Positions 25,370-35,109 of a stretch of DNA of 64,000 nucleotides are shown here, one piece after another. The translations under genes and the position numbers were made by a program. The notes under the pieces were generated by a model. That model had not been told where the DNA came from. It worked only from the letters and a program-made list of their open reading frames with translations, and made no database searches. The DNA lies in assembly GCA_965655775.1 (NCBI GenBank), contig CBFHHV010000001.1, forward strand, positions 70,866 through 134,865. The letters are read 5' to 3'. Source of the DNA: Marisimplicoccus sp965655775. GTDB lineage: Bacteria; Bacteroidota; Bacteroidia; Flavobacteriales; Flavobacteriaceae. Numbering within the stretch: the stretch's first letter is position 1; the number at the start of each line of letters is the position of its first letter.

Positions 25370-25951
25370 TTGGGATTTTGGGACTTTTTCAAAAGTAAAG
25401 AAAATGATGAATCAAAAAGTGATGAATCAGTATTACCAAAAGATAGCTCAAACGATTTAACCTTTGCAAAGAACTTTACCGATTCAGGTGGCAGATTTAT
25501 TTTTATTGATGAGATAAATTCAACAAAAGAAGTTTTTGAAAAAATTATTGAGGAGAATCAATGGGAACCAGAGAATGTTTGTTCACTTGATCCAAATATT
25601 TCAAAAAACCTTGAAATTCGATCTATCAGGAAAATAGATAATGAAGATGTTAAGGCACTAGTAACAGATTGTGAATTCTTATTATGTAATACTGGAAGAA
25701 TACTAATTTGTAACAAGCAGATTAAAGGTAATAAAATAGAAGATTTACCATCAGTTGTAATTATTTTAGCAAAATCAAATCAATTTGTCTCAGACGTAAG
25801 TGAAGGTATGACCAAATTAAAAAATAAATACAAGAATAATTTTCCTACAAATATCACAACAATAAATGTTAAAAATAAACTCAATGAGGATAATTTTTTA
25901 ACCTATGGCAATAGTGCTAAAGATATATATCTAATACTTAGTGATGATTAA
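25370..25951 (+). CDS. LUD-domain protein (LutC/lactate-utilisation-like)
   Basis: 193 aa. After a charged 35-residue N-terminus (WDFFKSKENDESKSDES) comes a LUD-type NagB/LutC-like fold: VTDCEFLLCNTGRILICN (about 103-120), LPSVVIILAK, and C-terminal YGNSAKDIYLILSDD. No lutA or lutB iron-sulfur partners are nearby. Its place between ftsH and cdsA suggests a housekeeping role that I cannot name. The start is TTG at 25370, 5 bases after the ftsH stop. Confidence 0.75.
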   Translation: MGFWDFFKSKENDESKSDESVLPKDSSNDLTFAKNFTDSGGRFIFIDEINSTKEVFEKIIEENQWEPENVCSLDPNISKNLEIRSIRKIDNEDVKALVTDCEFLLCNTGRILICNKQIKGNKIEDLPSVVIILAKSNQFVSDVSEGMTKLKNKYKNNFPTNITTINVKNKLNEDNFLTYGNSAKDIYLILSDD

Positions 25952-26594
25952 TTTTCTGCCTAGGTTAATCACAGGTATTATATATATTTCTCTTGTTAGC
26001 GGTTCAATAATGTATAGTAGCAAAAGTTTTATCTTAATCTTTAGCATTTTTACACTTCTTGCCATATATGAATCACACCAATTGTGGAAGAAAATAAGAT
26101 TAAATAATCCTAAATATCATTATCCAATACCTCAGATATATGTTCTTTTTTCAATGACTACATTAATTTTAGTACCTTTCTATTTTAGTGATTCATACAC
26201 TCCATTCCCAATTCTGTTGATATTTATTTTAATATGGATAAGTGATACAATGTCTTACTTCTTTGGTTCTTATTTCGGAAGAACTAAAATGAAAATTAAA
26301 GTATCTCCGAATAAAACATGGGAAGGATTTATTGGAGGTTTTTTATGTTCTGTTGCGTTCAGCACTTTATCATTTTTATATTTTCAAGAAATATTTCCTT
26401 TTTGGAAAACACTTTCACTTGGAATATTAATACCAATTTTTGGTCTTATTGGAGATACTTATCAATCTAAAATAAAAAGAATGGCTGGAGTAAAAGATAG
26501 TGGAAATATATTACCAGGTCATGGTGGAATCTTTGATAGGCTTGATAGTGCGATGGGTATTTCTTATATATCTTTGTTAATCACCATTATATAA
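25944..26594 (+). CDS. cdsA: Phosphatidate cytidylyltransferase
   Basis: CDP-diacylglycerol synthase, integral membrane, 216 aa from the ATG at 25944 (a GTG one codon upstream is also possible). About six membrane helices. The C-terminal signature GDTYQSKIKRMAGVKDSG followed by LPGHGGIFDRLDSAM (about 173-206) carries the catalytic Asp residues. Shorter than the ~265-aa E. coli enzyme but normal for Bacteroidetes. It overlaps the LUD gene by 8 bases and psd by one base. Confidence 0.93.
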   Translation: MINFLPRLITGIIYISLVSGSIMYSSKSFILIFSIFTLLAIYESHQLWKKIRLNNPKYHYPIPQIYVLFSMTTLILVPFYFSDSYTPFPILLIFILIWISDTMSYFFGSYFGRTKMKIKVSPNKTWEGFIGGFLCSVAFSTLSFLYFQEIFPFWKTLSLGILIPIFGLIGDTYQSKIKRMAGVKDSGNILPGHGGIFDRLDSAMGISYISLLITII

Positions 26595-27241
26595 TGTTTC
26601 ATAAAGAAGGACATAGTCTTATAATTCTAATTTTTATTGTTATAGCAACTGATGTTATAATGCTTGAAATGTTAATTGACGATCAATCATATTTAAAATT
26701 AATTTTACAGACTTTTTCACTTATTTTATTTGTATTTATACTCTGGTTTTTTAGAAATCCCAAAAGAAATATTTTAAAAAATCCCGAAATAATATTAAGT
26801 CCTGCTGATGGAAAAGTTGTATTGATTGAAGAAGTTGATGAAGTAGAGTTTTTCAATGAAAAGAAAATTAAAGTATCAATTTTTTTATCTCCTCTAGACA
26901 TTCATGTAAATAGATACCCAGTTTCTGGTAAAGTTCTATATAGCAAATATCACAAGGGTAAATATCTTGTTGCTTGGCACCCTAAGTCCTCTGATAAAAA
27001 TGAAAGGAGTACTATTGTTATAGAAAACAAAAAATTTGGTAAAATAATGTACAGACAGATAGCAGGAGCAGTTGCTAGAAGGATTGTAAACTATGCAAAA
27101 GTTGATTCAATTGTAGAGCAAGGGGATGACTCTGGGTTTATTAAATTTGGATCTAGGGTTGATATTTTTTTATCGAAAAACTGTAAATTAAAAGTTAATA
27201 TTGGAGATAAAGTTAAGGGAGGAATTACAATTATTGCATAA
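26594..27241 (+). CDS. psd: Phosphatidylserine decarboxylase, short type
   Basis: 215 aa, makes phosphatidylethanolamine from phosphatidylserine. Two N-terminal membrane helices (about 8-27 and 33-52), RNPKRNILKNPEIILSPADGKVV, FLSPLDIHVNRYPVSG, and the self-cleavage site FGSRVD near residue 192: cleavage between Gly and Ser yields the pyruvoyl group. This is the short archaetidylserine-type decarboxylase usual in Bacteroidetes. CdsA upstream supplies the pathway precursor. Its stop abuts the convergent valS stop. Confidence 0.93.
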   Translation: MFHKEGHSLIILIFIVIATDVIMLEMLIDDQSYLKLILQTFSLILFVFILWFFRNPKRNILKNPEIILSPADGKVVLIEEVDEVEFFNEKKIKVSIFLSPLDIHVNRYPVSGKVLYSKYHKGKYLVAWHPKSSDKNERSTIVIENKKFGKIMYRQIAGAVARRIVNYAKVDSIVEQGDDSGFIKFGSRVDIFLSKNCKLKVNIGDKVKGGITIIA

Positions 27242-29872
27242 TTAGCTCAGCTCTGAAATAGACTTTTTTATAGACTCAATCTTTTGTTTAGCATCCTTTA
27301 TTTTTTGTTTTTCTTTTTCAACTACAACATCAGGAGCATTGTTTACAAAATTTTCATTCTTCAATTTATTTTCAACTGATTTTAAAAAACCTTTGTTGTA
27401 ATCAAGTTCTTTTTTTAACTTATTAATTTCAGATACTTTATCAAAACCATCTTCAAGTGGAATAAAAAATTCAAAATTTTTGATTATGAAAGATGTCACC
27501 ATATCAAAATTTTCTTTACTTGACTCTTGGAGTTTATCTATAGTTGCAATTTTTTTAATTATTTCAATATTATTCAGTTGATTGTCATTTGGAATAAAAT
27601 ATAAATCCAATGATGTTTTAAATGAAATATTTTTTTCTTTTCTATAGTTTCTTATTTGTGAAATAATCTCTTTTGTAGTCTCAAATTCTTCTACAATTAA
27701 AATGTTATAGTTTTCTTTATTTGGCCAAGGTGATATTGTTAGAGGATCTAAGTTATTTGAATTAGGAATATTATGATAAATTTCTTCAGAAAGAAAAGGC
27801 ATAAATGGATGAAGTATTTTAAGATTTTTCTCAAATAATTCTATTAATTCAGTCTTTGACTTTTTATCTATTTTTTCTCCATAACCAGGTTTTAATATCT
27901 CTAATAACCATGAACAGAAATCATCCCATATCAATTTATACGATGACATTAAAACATCAGATATTCTGTAACTATCAAAGTTTTTGTCAATCAACTCTAG
28001 GGTATTATTAAATTTACTATTGTACCATTCTAATGCTAACTTATTTTCGATTGGTTGGGGCTTTTTTTGATCAATTTCCCATCCATTAATAAGTTTAAGA
28101 GCATTCCACAGTTTATTTGTAAAATTTTTACCCTGTTGACAAAGAGTCTCGTCAAATAGCAAGTCATTCCCAGCCGCAGAACTTAGCATTAAACCAACTC
28201 TTACAGAGTCAGCACCATATTCCTCAATAAGTTTGATTGCATCAGGAGAATTCCCCAATTGTTTAGACATTTTCCTTCGTAATTTATCTCTAACAATCCC
28301 TGTAAAATACACATTTGAAAATGGCTTTTCATTTCTAAACTCATAGCCTGATATTATCATTCTAGCTACCCAAAAGAAAATAATATCTGGTCCAGTAACT
28401 AGATCTTGAGTTGGATAATAATATTTTATTTCATCATTATCTGGATTCCTTATTCCGTCGAATACTGAGATTGGCCAGAGCCAAGAAGAAAACCAAGTAT
28501 CTAGGACGTCGTTATCTTGAATTAAATCAGCTTCTTTATACTTTTTATTTGTTTGATCATTGTTTATTTTTTTTAATGCATCTTCCTTATTCATAGCTAC
28601 TACATAGTCTTCATTATCCCCATAATAAAAAACAGGTATTTGATGACCCCAAGATAATTGTCTTGATATGTTCCAGTCTTTAATATTTTCAAGCCAATAT
28701 TTATATGTTGATTTAAACTTGCTTGGAAAAAACTTGATATTTTCATCTTTTAAGACATTATCAATTGCAGGTTTAGTAATGTCATTCATTTTAAGGAACC
28801 ACTGTTTTGATAATCTTGGTTCGATTACTGCATTTGTTCTCTCTGATCTGCCAATATTATGAGTGTAGTTTTCTTTTTTTATTAAAAGATTATTTTTTTT
28901 AAGCTCAGCTTCAATTTCCTTTCTAACTGTAAACCTGTCCTTACCATTGTAATGCATACCATGGCTATTAAGGGCTCCATCTTCATTAAAAATATCTATA
29001 GTTTCAAGATTATGTTTAATCCCAAGATTGTAATCATTTATATCATGAGCAGGTGTAACTTTTAGACATCCAGTACCAAATTCTATATCTACATATGTAT
29101 CAGAAATTATAGGTACTTTTCTATTACAAATTGGAACAATTGCATTTTTACCTATAATTTCTTTATATCTATCGTCATTGGGATTAACACAAATTGCTGT
29201 ATCACCAAATATAGTTTCTGGTCTTGTGGTCGCAATTTCTAGATCAATATTTGAATCCTCTATTAAGTATTTTATATAATATAGGCTTGAATCCTCCTCA
29301 ATGTAATTTACTTCTTCATCTGAAACAGTAGTTTTTGCTTCAGGATCCCAGTTTATCATTCGGTAACCTCTGTATATTAATCCTTTTTTGTGAAGAATTT
29401 CAAAGGCTTTAATTACAGATTCATACATATCATCATCAAGAGTAAATTTTGTTCTGTCCCAATCACATGAACAACCCAACTTTTTTAATTGATCTAAAAT
29501 ACCTCCTCCATATTTATCAGTCCAGTCCCAAGCATGTTTTAAAAACTCATCTCTAGAAATATCTGCTTTATTAATTCCCTTTTTTTTAAGATTTTCAACA
29601 ACCTTTGCCTCTGTTGCTATAGACGCATGATCAGTTCCAGGAACCCAACATGCATTTTTACCCATCATACGGGCTCTTCTTACTAGAATATCTTGAAGAG
29701 TATTATTAAGCATATGGCCCATATGAAGAAGTCCTGTAACATTAGGAGGTGGGATAACAATAGTGAAAGACTCTTTGTCATTTGGAATTGATTTAAAAAG
29801 ATTATTTTTCATCCAAAATGAATACCATTTTTTCTCAATTTCAATATGGTTATACTTGGGGGGAATTTGCAT
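27242..29872 (-). CDS. valS: Valine--tRNA ligase
   Basis: Class I aminoacyl-tRNA synthetase, 876 aa. HIGH motif as PNVTGLLHMGHMLN (about 40-53), editing domain with TTRPETIFGDTA and GTGCLKVTPAHDIND, KMSKS as RRKMSKQLGNSPD (about 528-540), anticodon-binding region, and a C-terminal coiled coil (about 810-876). The ATG at 29872 is used; a TTG just upstream also opens the frame. The substrate tRNA-Val(GAC) is at 14600. Confidence 0.97.
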   Translation of the reverse strand: MQIPPKYNHIEIEKKWYSFWMKNNLFKSIPNDKESFTIVIPPPNVTGLLHMGHMLNNTLQDILVRRARMMGKNACWVPGTDHASIATEAKVVENLKKKGINKADISRDEFLKHAWDWTDKYGGGILDQLKKLGCSCDWDRTKFTLDDDMYESVIKAFEILHKKGLIYRGYRMINWDPEAKTTVSDEEVNYIEEDSSLYYIKYLIEDSNIDLEIATTRPETIFGDTAICVNPNDDRYKEIIGKNAIVPICNRKVPIISDTYVDIEFGTGCLKVTPAHDINDYNLGIKHNLETIDIFNEDGALNSHGMHYNGKDRFTVRKEIEAELKKNNLLIKKENYTHNIGRSERTNAVIEPRLSKQWFLKMNDITKPAIDNVLKDENIKFFPSKFKSTYKYWLENIKDWNISRQLSWGHQIPVFYYGDNEDYVVAMNKEDALKKINNDQTNKKYKEADLIQDNDVLDTWFSSWLWPISVFDGIRNPDNDEIKYYYPTQDLVTGPDIIFFWVARMIISGYEFRNEKPFSNVYFTGIVRDKLRRKMSKQLGNSPDAIKLIEEYGADSVRVGLMLSSAAGNDLLFDETLCQQGKNFTNKLWNALKLINGWEIDQKKPQPIENKLALEWYNSKFNNTLELIDKNFDSYRISDVLMSSYKLIWDDFCSWLLEILKPGYGEKIDKKSKTELIELFEKNLKILHPFMPFLSEEIYHNIPNSNNLDPLTISPWPNKENYNILIVEEFETTKEIISQIRNYRKEKNISFKTSLDLYFIPNDNQLNNIEIIKKIATIDKLQESSKENFDMVTSFIIKNFEFFIPLEDGFDKVSEINKLKKELDYNKGFLKSVENKLKNENFVNNAPDVVVEKEKQKIKDAKQKIESIKKSISELS

Positions 29873-29898
29873 CAATTCATAAATATTTTATTGTAAAA

Positions 29899-29930
29899 CA
29901 AAAATAACATACCTTGAAGTATATTTACAA
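29899..29930 (-). promoter_or_regulatory. Predicted promoter of valS
   Basis: -7 box TATTTTTG at 29906-29899 (exact), and TTG at 29930-29928 with 21-base spacing. The leader would be about 20 bases, too short for a T-box or attenuator. Confidence 0.55.
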
Positions 29931-29944
29931 AATTATTTAAATAA

Positions 29945-31135
29945 ATGCCAACAATCTCAAAAAAAGGAATTAATATTCCATCCTCACCTATAAGGAAACT
30001 AGTCCCCCATGCGGATAAGGCAAAACAGAATGGGATAGATATACTTCATCTAAATATTGGTCAACCAGATATTAAGTCTCCAGTTGAATCCATTAATGCT
30101 GTAAAAGATATTGATTTAGAATTATTAAAATATGAATACTCACAAGGATCTTATGAATTCCGAAAAAATTTATGTTTATATTATTCTCGTCATAATATTA
30201 ATGTGTCTCCTGATGACATAATTACAACTGTTGGAGCAAGTGAAGCTCTATCCTTCACTATGAATTCTATATGTGATCCTGGAGATGAAGTTATTATTCC
30301 TGAACCTTTTTATGCAAATTATAATGGATTTGCTCATGCTTCTGATGTAAAGGTTATTCCAGTTACATCAAAAATTGAGGATAATTTTGCACTACCCTCA
30401 CTAGAATCTTTTGAAAAAAAAATTAATAAAAGGACTAAAGCTATCCTTATCTGTAATCCATGTAATCCTACAGGATATGTTTATTCTAAAGAGGAGATCA
30501 TAAGTATTGCAAATCTTGCTAAGAAAAATGATTTGTTCATAGTAGTTGATGAGGTTTATAGAGAGTTTATCTACACTAATTTGAAACACTACTCAATTTT
30601 AGAAGATAAAATGTTTTTTGATAATGCTATTTTAATAGATTCTACCTCTAAAAGGTATAGCCTATGTGGAGCTAGAATTGGTTTTATAGTATCAAAAAAT
30701 TCAAACTTTATTGAAACATGTCTAAAGTTTGCACTTGCAAGATTATCTCCACCTACTTTAGCTTTAATTGCTGCAAATAAAGCGTTAAACTCTGATCAAA
30801 AGTATATAAATGGTGTTATAAGTGAATATTCTCATAGAAGAGAGCTGCTTATAGATGAATTATCAAAGATTAATGATATAGCATTCTCAAACCCAATGGG
30901 TGCATTTTATTCCATTATCAAACTACCAGTTAAGAATGCTGAAGATTTTGCAAAGTTTTTACTAACAGACTTTTCTATTAATAATGAAAGTGTAATGGTA
31001 GCTCCAGCATCTGGATTTTATAGCTCTGAAAATAATGGAGAAGATGAAGTAAGAATTGCTTTTGTATTAAACTCTGAGAGAATTAAAAGAGCAGTTAATA
31101 TAATAAATATTGGGTTGAAAGAATATACCGGATAA
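29945..31135 (+). CDS. PLP-dependent aminotransferase, class I/II
   Basis: 396 aa, fold-type I aminotransferase. N-terminal LNIGQPDIKSP, substrate-site CNPCNPTGYVYSKEE, and PLP Lys in DSTSKRYSLCGARIGF (about 233-248). It belongs to the aspartate-aminotransferase-like subgroup. A separate aspC-type enzyme is in the aromatic operon (47019), so this is a paralogue of unknown specificity. 3 bases upstream of murB. Confidence 0.87.
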   Translation: MPTISKKGINIPSSPIRKLVPHADKAKQNGIDILHLNIGQPDIKSPVESINAVKDIDLELLKYEYSQGSYEFRKNLCLYYSRHNINVSPDDIITTVGASEALSFTMNSICDPGDEVIIPEPFYANYNGFAHASDVKVIPVTSKIEDNFALPSLESFEKKINKRTKAILICNPCNPTGYVYSKEEIISIANLAKKNDLFIVVDEVYREFIYTNLKHYSILEDKMFFDNAILIDSTSKRYSLCGARIGFIVSKNSNFIETCLKFALARLSPPTLALIAANKALNSDQKYINGVISEYSHRRELLIDELSKINDIAFSNPMGAFYSIIKLPVKNAEDFAKFLLTDFSINNESVMVAPASGFYSSENNGEDEVRIAFVLNSERIKRAVNIINIGLKEYTG

Positions 31136-31138
31136 TTA

Positions 31139-32140
31139 ATGAAAATTAATAAAAAAGCTTCCCTTAAAAAATTTAATACATTCAATGTAAGTGAAACTGC
31201 AGATATTATCTATGAAGTTGAGGAAATAAGTGAGCTTAAAGGAATTTTATCAGACAATAAAGGTAAAATCCTAATTTTAGGTAGCGGAAGTAATATATTA
31301 TTTACAAAAAGATTTGAAGGCACAATCATAAATCTTAAGAATAAGGGAATTAAAATTATAAGAGAGAATAAAGATTCAATATTAGTAGAGGTATCCGCTG
31401 GTGAAAATTGGAATGATTTTGTGATTTGGGCTGTTGAGAATAATTATGGCGGTATTGAAAATTTATCTTTAATACCTGGGAATGTTGGGGCTGCTCCTAT
31501 ACAAAATATTGGAGCATATGGTGTTGAGCTAAAAGATATTTTTTATAGCTGCTCGGGAATTGAATTAGATTCCTTAGAAGAATTTGAAATGAAAAAATCA
31601 GAGTGTAAATTTAGCTATAGAAACTCAATTTTTAAGAATGAGCTAAAAGATAAAGTAGTTATTACATCAATTAAATTAAATCTAACAAAAGATAATCACC
31701 ATTTTAACATAGATTATAAAGACTTAAAAGAAAATTTATCTAATTCTGAACTTTCATTAAAAGTAATCTCTGATGAAGTGATAAAAATTAGACAGTCTAA
31801 ATTACCTGATTATAAGTCAGTTGGTAATTGTGGAAGCTTTTTTAAAAATCCCATAGTTAATTTATCAAAACTTAAAAAAATTAAAGCAGTATATCCTAAT
31901 CTACCATCATTCAAAATTGATTCAAACAACTATAAAATTCCAGCGGCATGGTTAATTGAAAAATTAGGATTTAAAGAAAGGGGGAATAAAAATGTTGGTG
32001 TTTATGAGAATCAGCCTCTTGTTGTTATCAATCGCGGAAGTGCTTCAGGTAAAGAAATCCTAGATTTTGCAAATGATATTAAAGAAACAATATTTAATAA
32101 TTTTAATATTCAATTAGAGGAAGAGGTACTTATTATTTAA
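31139..32140 (+). CDS. murB: UDP-N-acetylenolpyruvoylglucosamine reductase
   Basis: 333-aa FAD enzyme that reduces UDP-GlcNAc-enolpyruvate to UDP-MurNAc. FAD-binding ILGSGSNILFTKRFEGTII (about 46-64), NYGGIENLSLIPGNVGAAPIQNIGAYG (in two blocks about 102-128), catalytic Ser region VGNCGSFFKNPIV, and C-terminal Glu in LEEEV. Type I (E. coli-like) architecture. The stop abuts that of convergent dtd with no intervening base. Confidence 0.95.
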   Translation: MKINKKASLKKFNTFNVSETADIIYEVEEISELKGILSDNKGKILILGSGSNILFTKRFEGTIINLKNKGIKIIRENKDSILVEVSAGENWNDFVIWAVENNYGGIENLSLIPGNVGAAPIQNIGAYGVELKDIFYSCSGIELDSLEEFEMKKSECKFSYRNSIFKNELKDKVVITSIKLNLTKDNHHFNIDYKDLKENLSNSELSLKVISDEVIKIRQSKLPDYKSVGNCGSFFKNPIVNLSKLKKIKAVYPNLPSFKIDSNNYKIPAAWLIEKLGFKERGNKNVGVYENQPLVVINRGSASGKEILDFANDIKETIFNNFNIQLEEEVLII

Positions 32141-32593
32141 TTATTCCTTATTCTTAGAATCAATAATTATTGTTACAGGTCCATCATTTATTAATCTTAC
32201 TTTCATATCAGCACCAAAAATTCCAGTTTTAATCTTATTATTTAGTTTTGATTCAAGTAATTTAATAAAATAATTGTAAAGTGGAATTGCTATTTCATGA
32301 GAAGCAGACTTTATGTATGATGGCCTATTACCCTTTTTAGTCAAGGCCATTAATGTAAACTGAGAAATAATTAAAATCTCACCTTTAATATCAATTATAG
32401 ATTTATTCATGATTCCATCTGAATCATTAAAAATTCTGATATTCAATACCTTATTAACTAACCACTCTACATCTAATTTATTGTCTTTCTGACTAATTCC
32501 AATCAAAACTAAAAGACCTTTGCCAATCTCAGCTTTTATCTTATTATCAATTTCTACACTTGACTCTTTAACTCTCTGAATTACTACCTTCAT
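32141..32593 (-). CDS. dtd: D-aminoacyl-tRNA deacylase
   Basis: 150 aa, removes D-amino acids (and Gly from tRNA-Ala) from charged tRNA. N-terminal MKVVIQRVKESSVEID, active-site ISQFTLMAL (about 78-86; family SQFTL) and the cross-subunit Gly-Pro near the end, NDGPVTIIID. Its start overlaps the rsgA end by 26 bases. Confidence 0.95.
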   Translation of the reverse strand: MKVVIQRVKESSVEIDNKIKAEIGKGLLVLIGISQKDNKLDVEWLVNKVLNIRIFNDSDGIMNKSIIDIKGEILIISQFTLMALTKKGNRPSYIKSASHEIAIPLYNYFIKLLESKLNNKIKTGIFGADMKVRLINDGPVTIIIDSKNKE

Positions 32594-33515
32594 CTGATTT
32601 TCTATATATATTTTGATCCTTTAACATATCTAAATATGTATTATATCTACTTTGATATATTTCTCCCTTTTTTACCTTAATTTTTACATTGCAATCAGGC
32701 TCATCTAGATGCAAACAGTTTTTAAATTTACATTTTTGCTTAGCCTCAAAAAATTCTGGAAAAAAATCTCCCAACTCATACTTTGTAATATCAACTAAGC
32801 CAAAGCCTCTTATACCAGGTGTATCAATAATTTTAATATTAGAGTCAAGATCAAACATCTCAGCATATGTTGTAGTATGTCTTCCTTGCTTGTGTGATGA
32901 AGAAATTTCTTTTGTTTTAAGCTTCAAGTTTGGAGATATTGAATTAATCAGTGTTGATTTACCAACTCCACTATGTCCTGATATTATACAGGTTTTATTC
33001 CTGATTAATTTAATTATCTCATCTACTCTATAACCATATTTAGCAGAGATTAATTTACATTTATAGCCTATCGTTCTATATGTATTAATCAATTTTTCTA
33101 TTTCATCAGATTCTTTATCTATATATGTGTCTTTTTTATTAAAAGCTATAATTACAGGTATATCATATGCCTTACAACTAACCAAAAATCTATCAATAAA
33201 ATTTGTTGATGTAATAGGATTATTTAAGGTTACAACTAGAACTGAAATGTCAATATTAGAAGCTATTATATGATACTGTTTTGATAGATTAACTGATTTC
33301 CTAATTATATAATTTACTCTTGGTAATATTTCTGAAATAACTCCTTTACCATTACTTTCCATTTCAAATTCCACCAAATCACCAACTGCTATTGGATTAG
33401 TAGTGGATATATCTTTAAGTCTGATCTTTCCTTTTATCCTACATTCAAAAAAATTATTTTTTGATTTCACTAAATACCAGCTTCCTGTTGATTTATATAC
33501 AATTCCTTGTAGCAT
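32568..33515 (-). CDS. rsgA: Ribosome small subunit-dependent GTPase A
   Basis: 315 aa, circularly permuted GTPase for late 30S assembly. N-terminal OB fold (about 1-75), G4 AFNKKDT, G1 SGHSGVGKSTLIN (about 178-190), G3 DTPGIRG, then a zinc knuckle CKFKNCLHLDEPDC (about 259-272). Promoter-like box 37 bases upstream. Divergent from gpmI. Confidence 0.94.
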   Translation of the reverse strand: MLQGIVYKSTGSWYLVKSKNNFFECRIKGKIRLKDISTTNPIAVGDLVEFEMESNGKGVISEILPRVNYIIRKSVNLSKQYHIIASNIDISVLVVTLNNPITSTNFIDRFLVSCKAYDIPVIIAFNKKDTYIDKESDEIEKLINTYRTIGYKCKLISAKYGYRVDEIIKLIRNKTCIISGHSGVGKSTLINSISPNLKLKTKEISSSHKQGRHTTTYAEMFDLDSNIKIIDTPGIRGFGLVDITKYELGDFFPEFFEAKQKCKFKNCLHLDEPDCNVKIKVKKGEIYQSRYNTYLDMLKDQNIYRKSDEGSNSES

Positions 33516-33552
33516 AATTAAATAACAATATATTTTTTCCTAATCATATTAA

Positions 33553-33560
33553 CAAATCTA
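33553..33560 (-). promoter_or_regulatory. Predicted -7 promoter box of rsgA-dtd
   Basis: TAGATTTG on the minus strand, exact TAnnTTTG, 37 bases before the rsgA ATG. No convincing -33 TTG. Confidence 0.45.
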
Positions 33561-33561
33561 C

Positions 33562-35109
33562 ATGATGATATTTGTATCTTTAAATAAAAAATTGAATAAT
33601 AAAGTTTTACTATTAATTCTCGATGGGTGGGGGATTTCCTCTAATAAGAAAGTTTCTGCTCCAGATATAGCGAAAACACCAAATTATAATTTTTTAAAAG
33701 ATAAAAATCCTAATAATTATTTAATTACTCATGGTGAACAAGTTGGACTCCCAATTGGTCAAATGGGTAATAGTGAGGTAGGCCATATGAATATTGGATC
33801 TGGTAGAATAGTTCTACAAGATTTATTACGAATTGATGAATCAATTGAGAATGGTCAATTTCATAAAATGAAAGAACTTAAAGAAATAATTTCTTATACA
33901 AAAAATAAATCATCTAACATTCATTTAGTTGGACTTATATCAGATGGTGGTGTTCACTCTCATATTAATCATTTAAAAGAGATTATAATTTCATTAAAAG
34001 AGGTGAAAGAAAATATCTTTATTCATGGGTTTACAGATGGAAGAGATGTTAATCCTAAATCTGGAGTTAAATTTATTGATTCAATTGAAAAGTTTTGTAA
34101 AAAAAATGGTGGAATATTAGCTACAATTATAGGTAGATATTTCTCTATGGATAGAGATAACAGATGGGAAAGGGTAAAAAAAGCGTATGACTTAATTTAT
34201 AATGGAGTTGGGAAAAAAACAACTAGTTTCTGTGATGAACTAGAAGAGTCATATAGAAATAATATTACGGATGAATTTATTGAACCTATAATAAAGACTG
34301 ATAATAATGGTAGTATTATCCATAGATTTAATCAAGAAGATATAATTATTTTTTTTAATTATAGATCAGACAGAGGTAGACAACTCACATCAGTTTTATG
34401 CGAAAAAGATTTTATTGAATCAGGAATGAAATCAATAACAAAGAACTTTTATACACTTACAAATTATGATGAAACTTTTAGGGTTGCTAAACCTATTTTT
34501 AAAAAAGATATATTAAAAAACACATTAGGAGAAGTCCTATCAAAGAACGGCATTTCTCAATTAAGAATTGCTGAGACTGAAAAGTATCCTCATGTTACAT
34601 ATTTTTTTAATGGTGGTTTAGAAGAATCTTTTTCTGGTGAAGAAAGAATTCTTTGCCCATCTCCAAAAGTTGCTACATACGATTTAAAACCTGAAATGAG
34701 TGCGGAAGATGTTACTAAAAATGTAATCATTGAGATGAAAAAAAATAAGTTTGGATTTATTTGTTTGAACTTTGCAAACCCAGATATGGTTGGACATACA
34801 GGTAATTTTAAAGCAGCAGTGAAAGCATGTGAATCGGTTGATAAACACCTAGGAGAAATAGTTAACACAGCAAGTATTAATGATTATGTAACTATTATTA
34901 TTGCAGACCATGGTAATTGTGAAATAATGTTAAATGCTGATGGATCTGAGAATACCTCACATACAATTAATCCTGTTCCAATAATTATTGTTAACTCTGA
35001 TAGAAATAATTTAGACAATGGAATATTAGCTGATATAGCCCCCACGATTTTGGATATTATGGGCATACAAAAACCAAATGAAATGAATGGAAGATCTCTA
35101 ATAAAATGA
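33562..35109 (+). CDS. gpmI: 2,3-bisphosphoglycerate-independent phosphoglycerate mutase
   Basis: Mn-dependent glycolytic mutase of the alkaline phosphatase superfamily, 515 aa as drawn. LLILDGWG with metal Asp, nucleophile Ser in MGNSEVGHMNIG, GFTDGRDVNP, IGRYFSMDRDNRW, and the C-terminal NFANPDMVGHTG and ADHGNCE metal ligands. The start is uncertain: ATG 33562 or 33565, or TTG 33592, which gives MNNKVLLLILDGWG and fits the family best. It couples to the next gene by an ATGA overlap. Confidence 0.94.
   Translation: MMIFVSLNKKLNNKVLLLILDGWGISSNKKVSAPDIAKTPNYNFLKDKNPNNYLITHGEQVGLPIGQMGNSEVGHMNIGSGRIVLQDLLRIDESIENGQFHKMKELKEIISYTKNKSSNIHLVGLISDGGVHSHINHLKEIIISLKEVKENIFIHGFTDGRDVNPKSGVKFIDSIEKFCKKNGGILATIIGRYFSMDRDNRWERVKKAYDLIYNGVGKKTTSFCDELEESYRNNITDEFIEPIIKTDNNGSIIHRFNQEDIIIFFNYRSDRGRQLTSVLCEKDFIESGMKSITKNFYTLTNYDETFRVAKPIFKKDILKNTLGEVLSKNGISQLRIAETEKYPHVTYFFNGGLEESFSGEERILCPSPKVATYDLKPEMSAEDVTKNVIIEMKKNKFGFICLNFANPDMVGHTGNFKAAVKACESVDKHLGEIVNTASINDYVTIIIADHGNCEIMLNADGSENTSHTINPVPIIIVNSDRNNLDNGILADIAPTILDIMGIQKPNEMNGRSLIK

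Noticed and set aside
29873..29944. T-box or other tRNA-sensing leader upstream of valS
   Set aside because: Only about 20 transcribed bases precede the ATG from the best promoter, and there is no T-box sequence or terminator.
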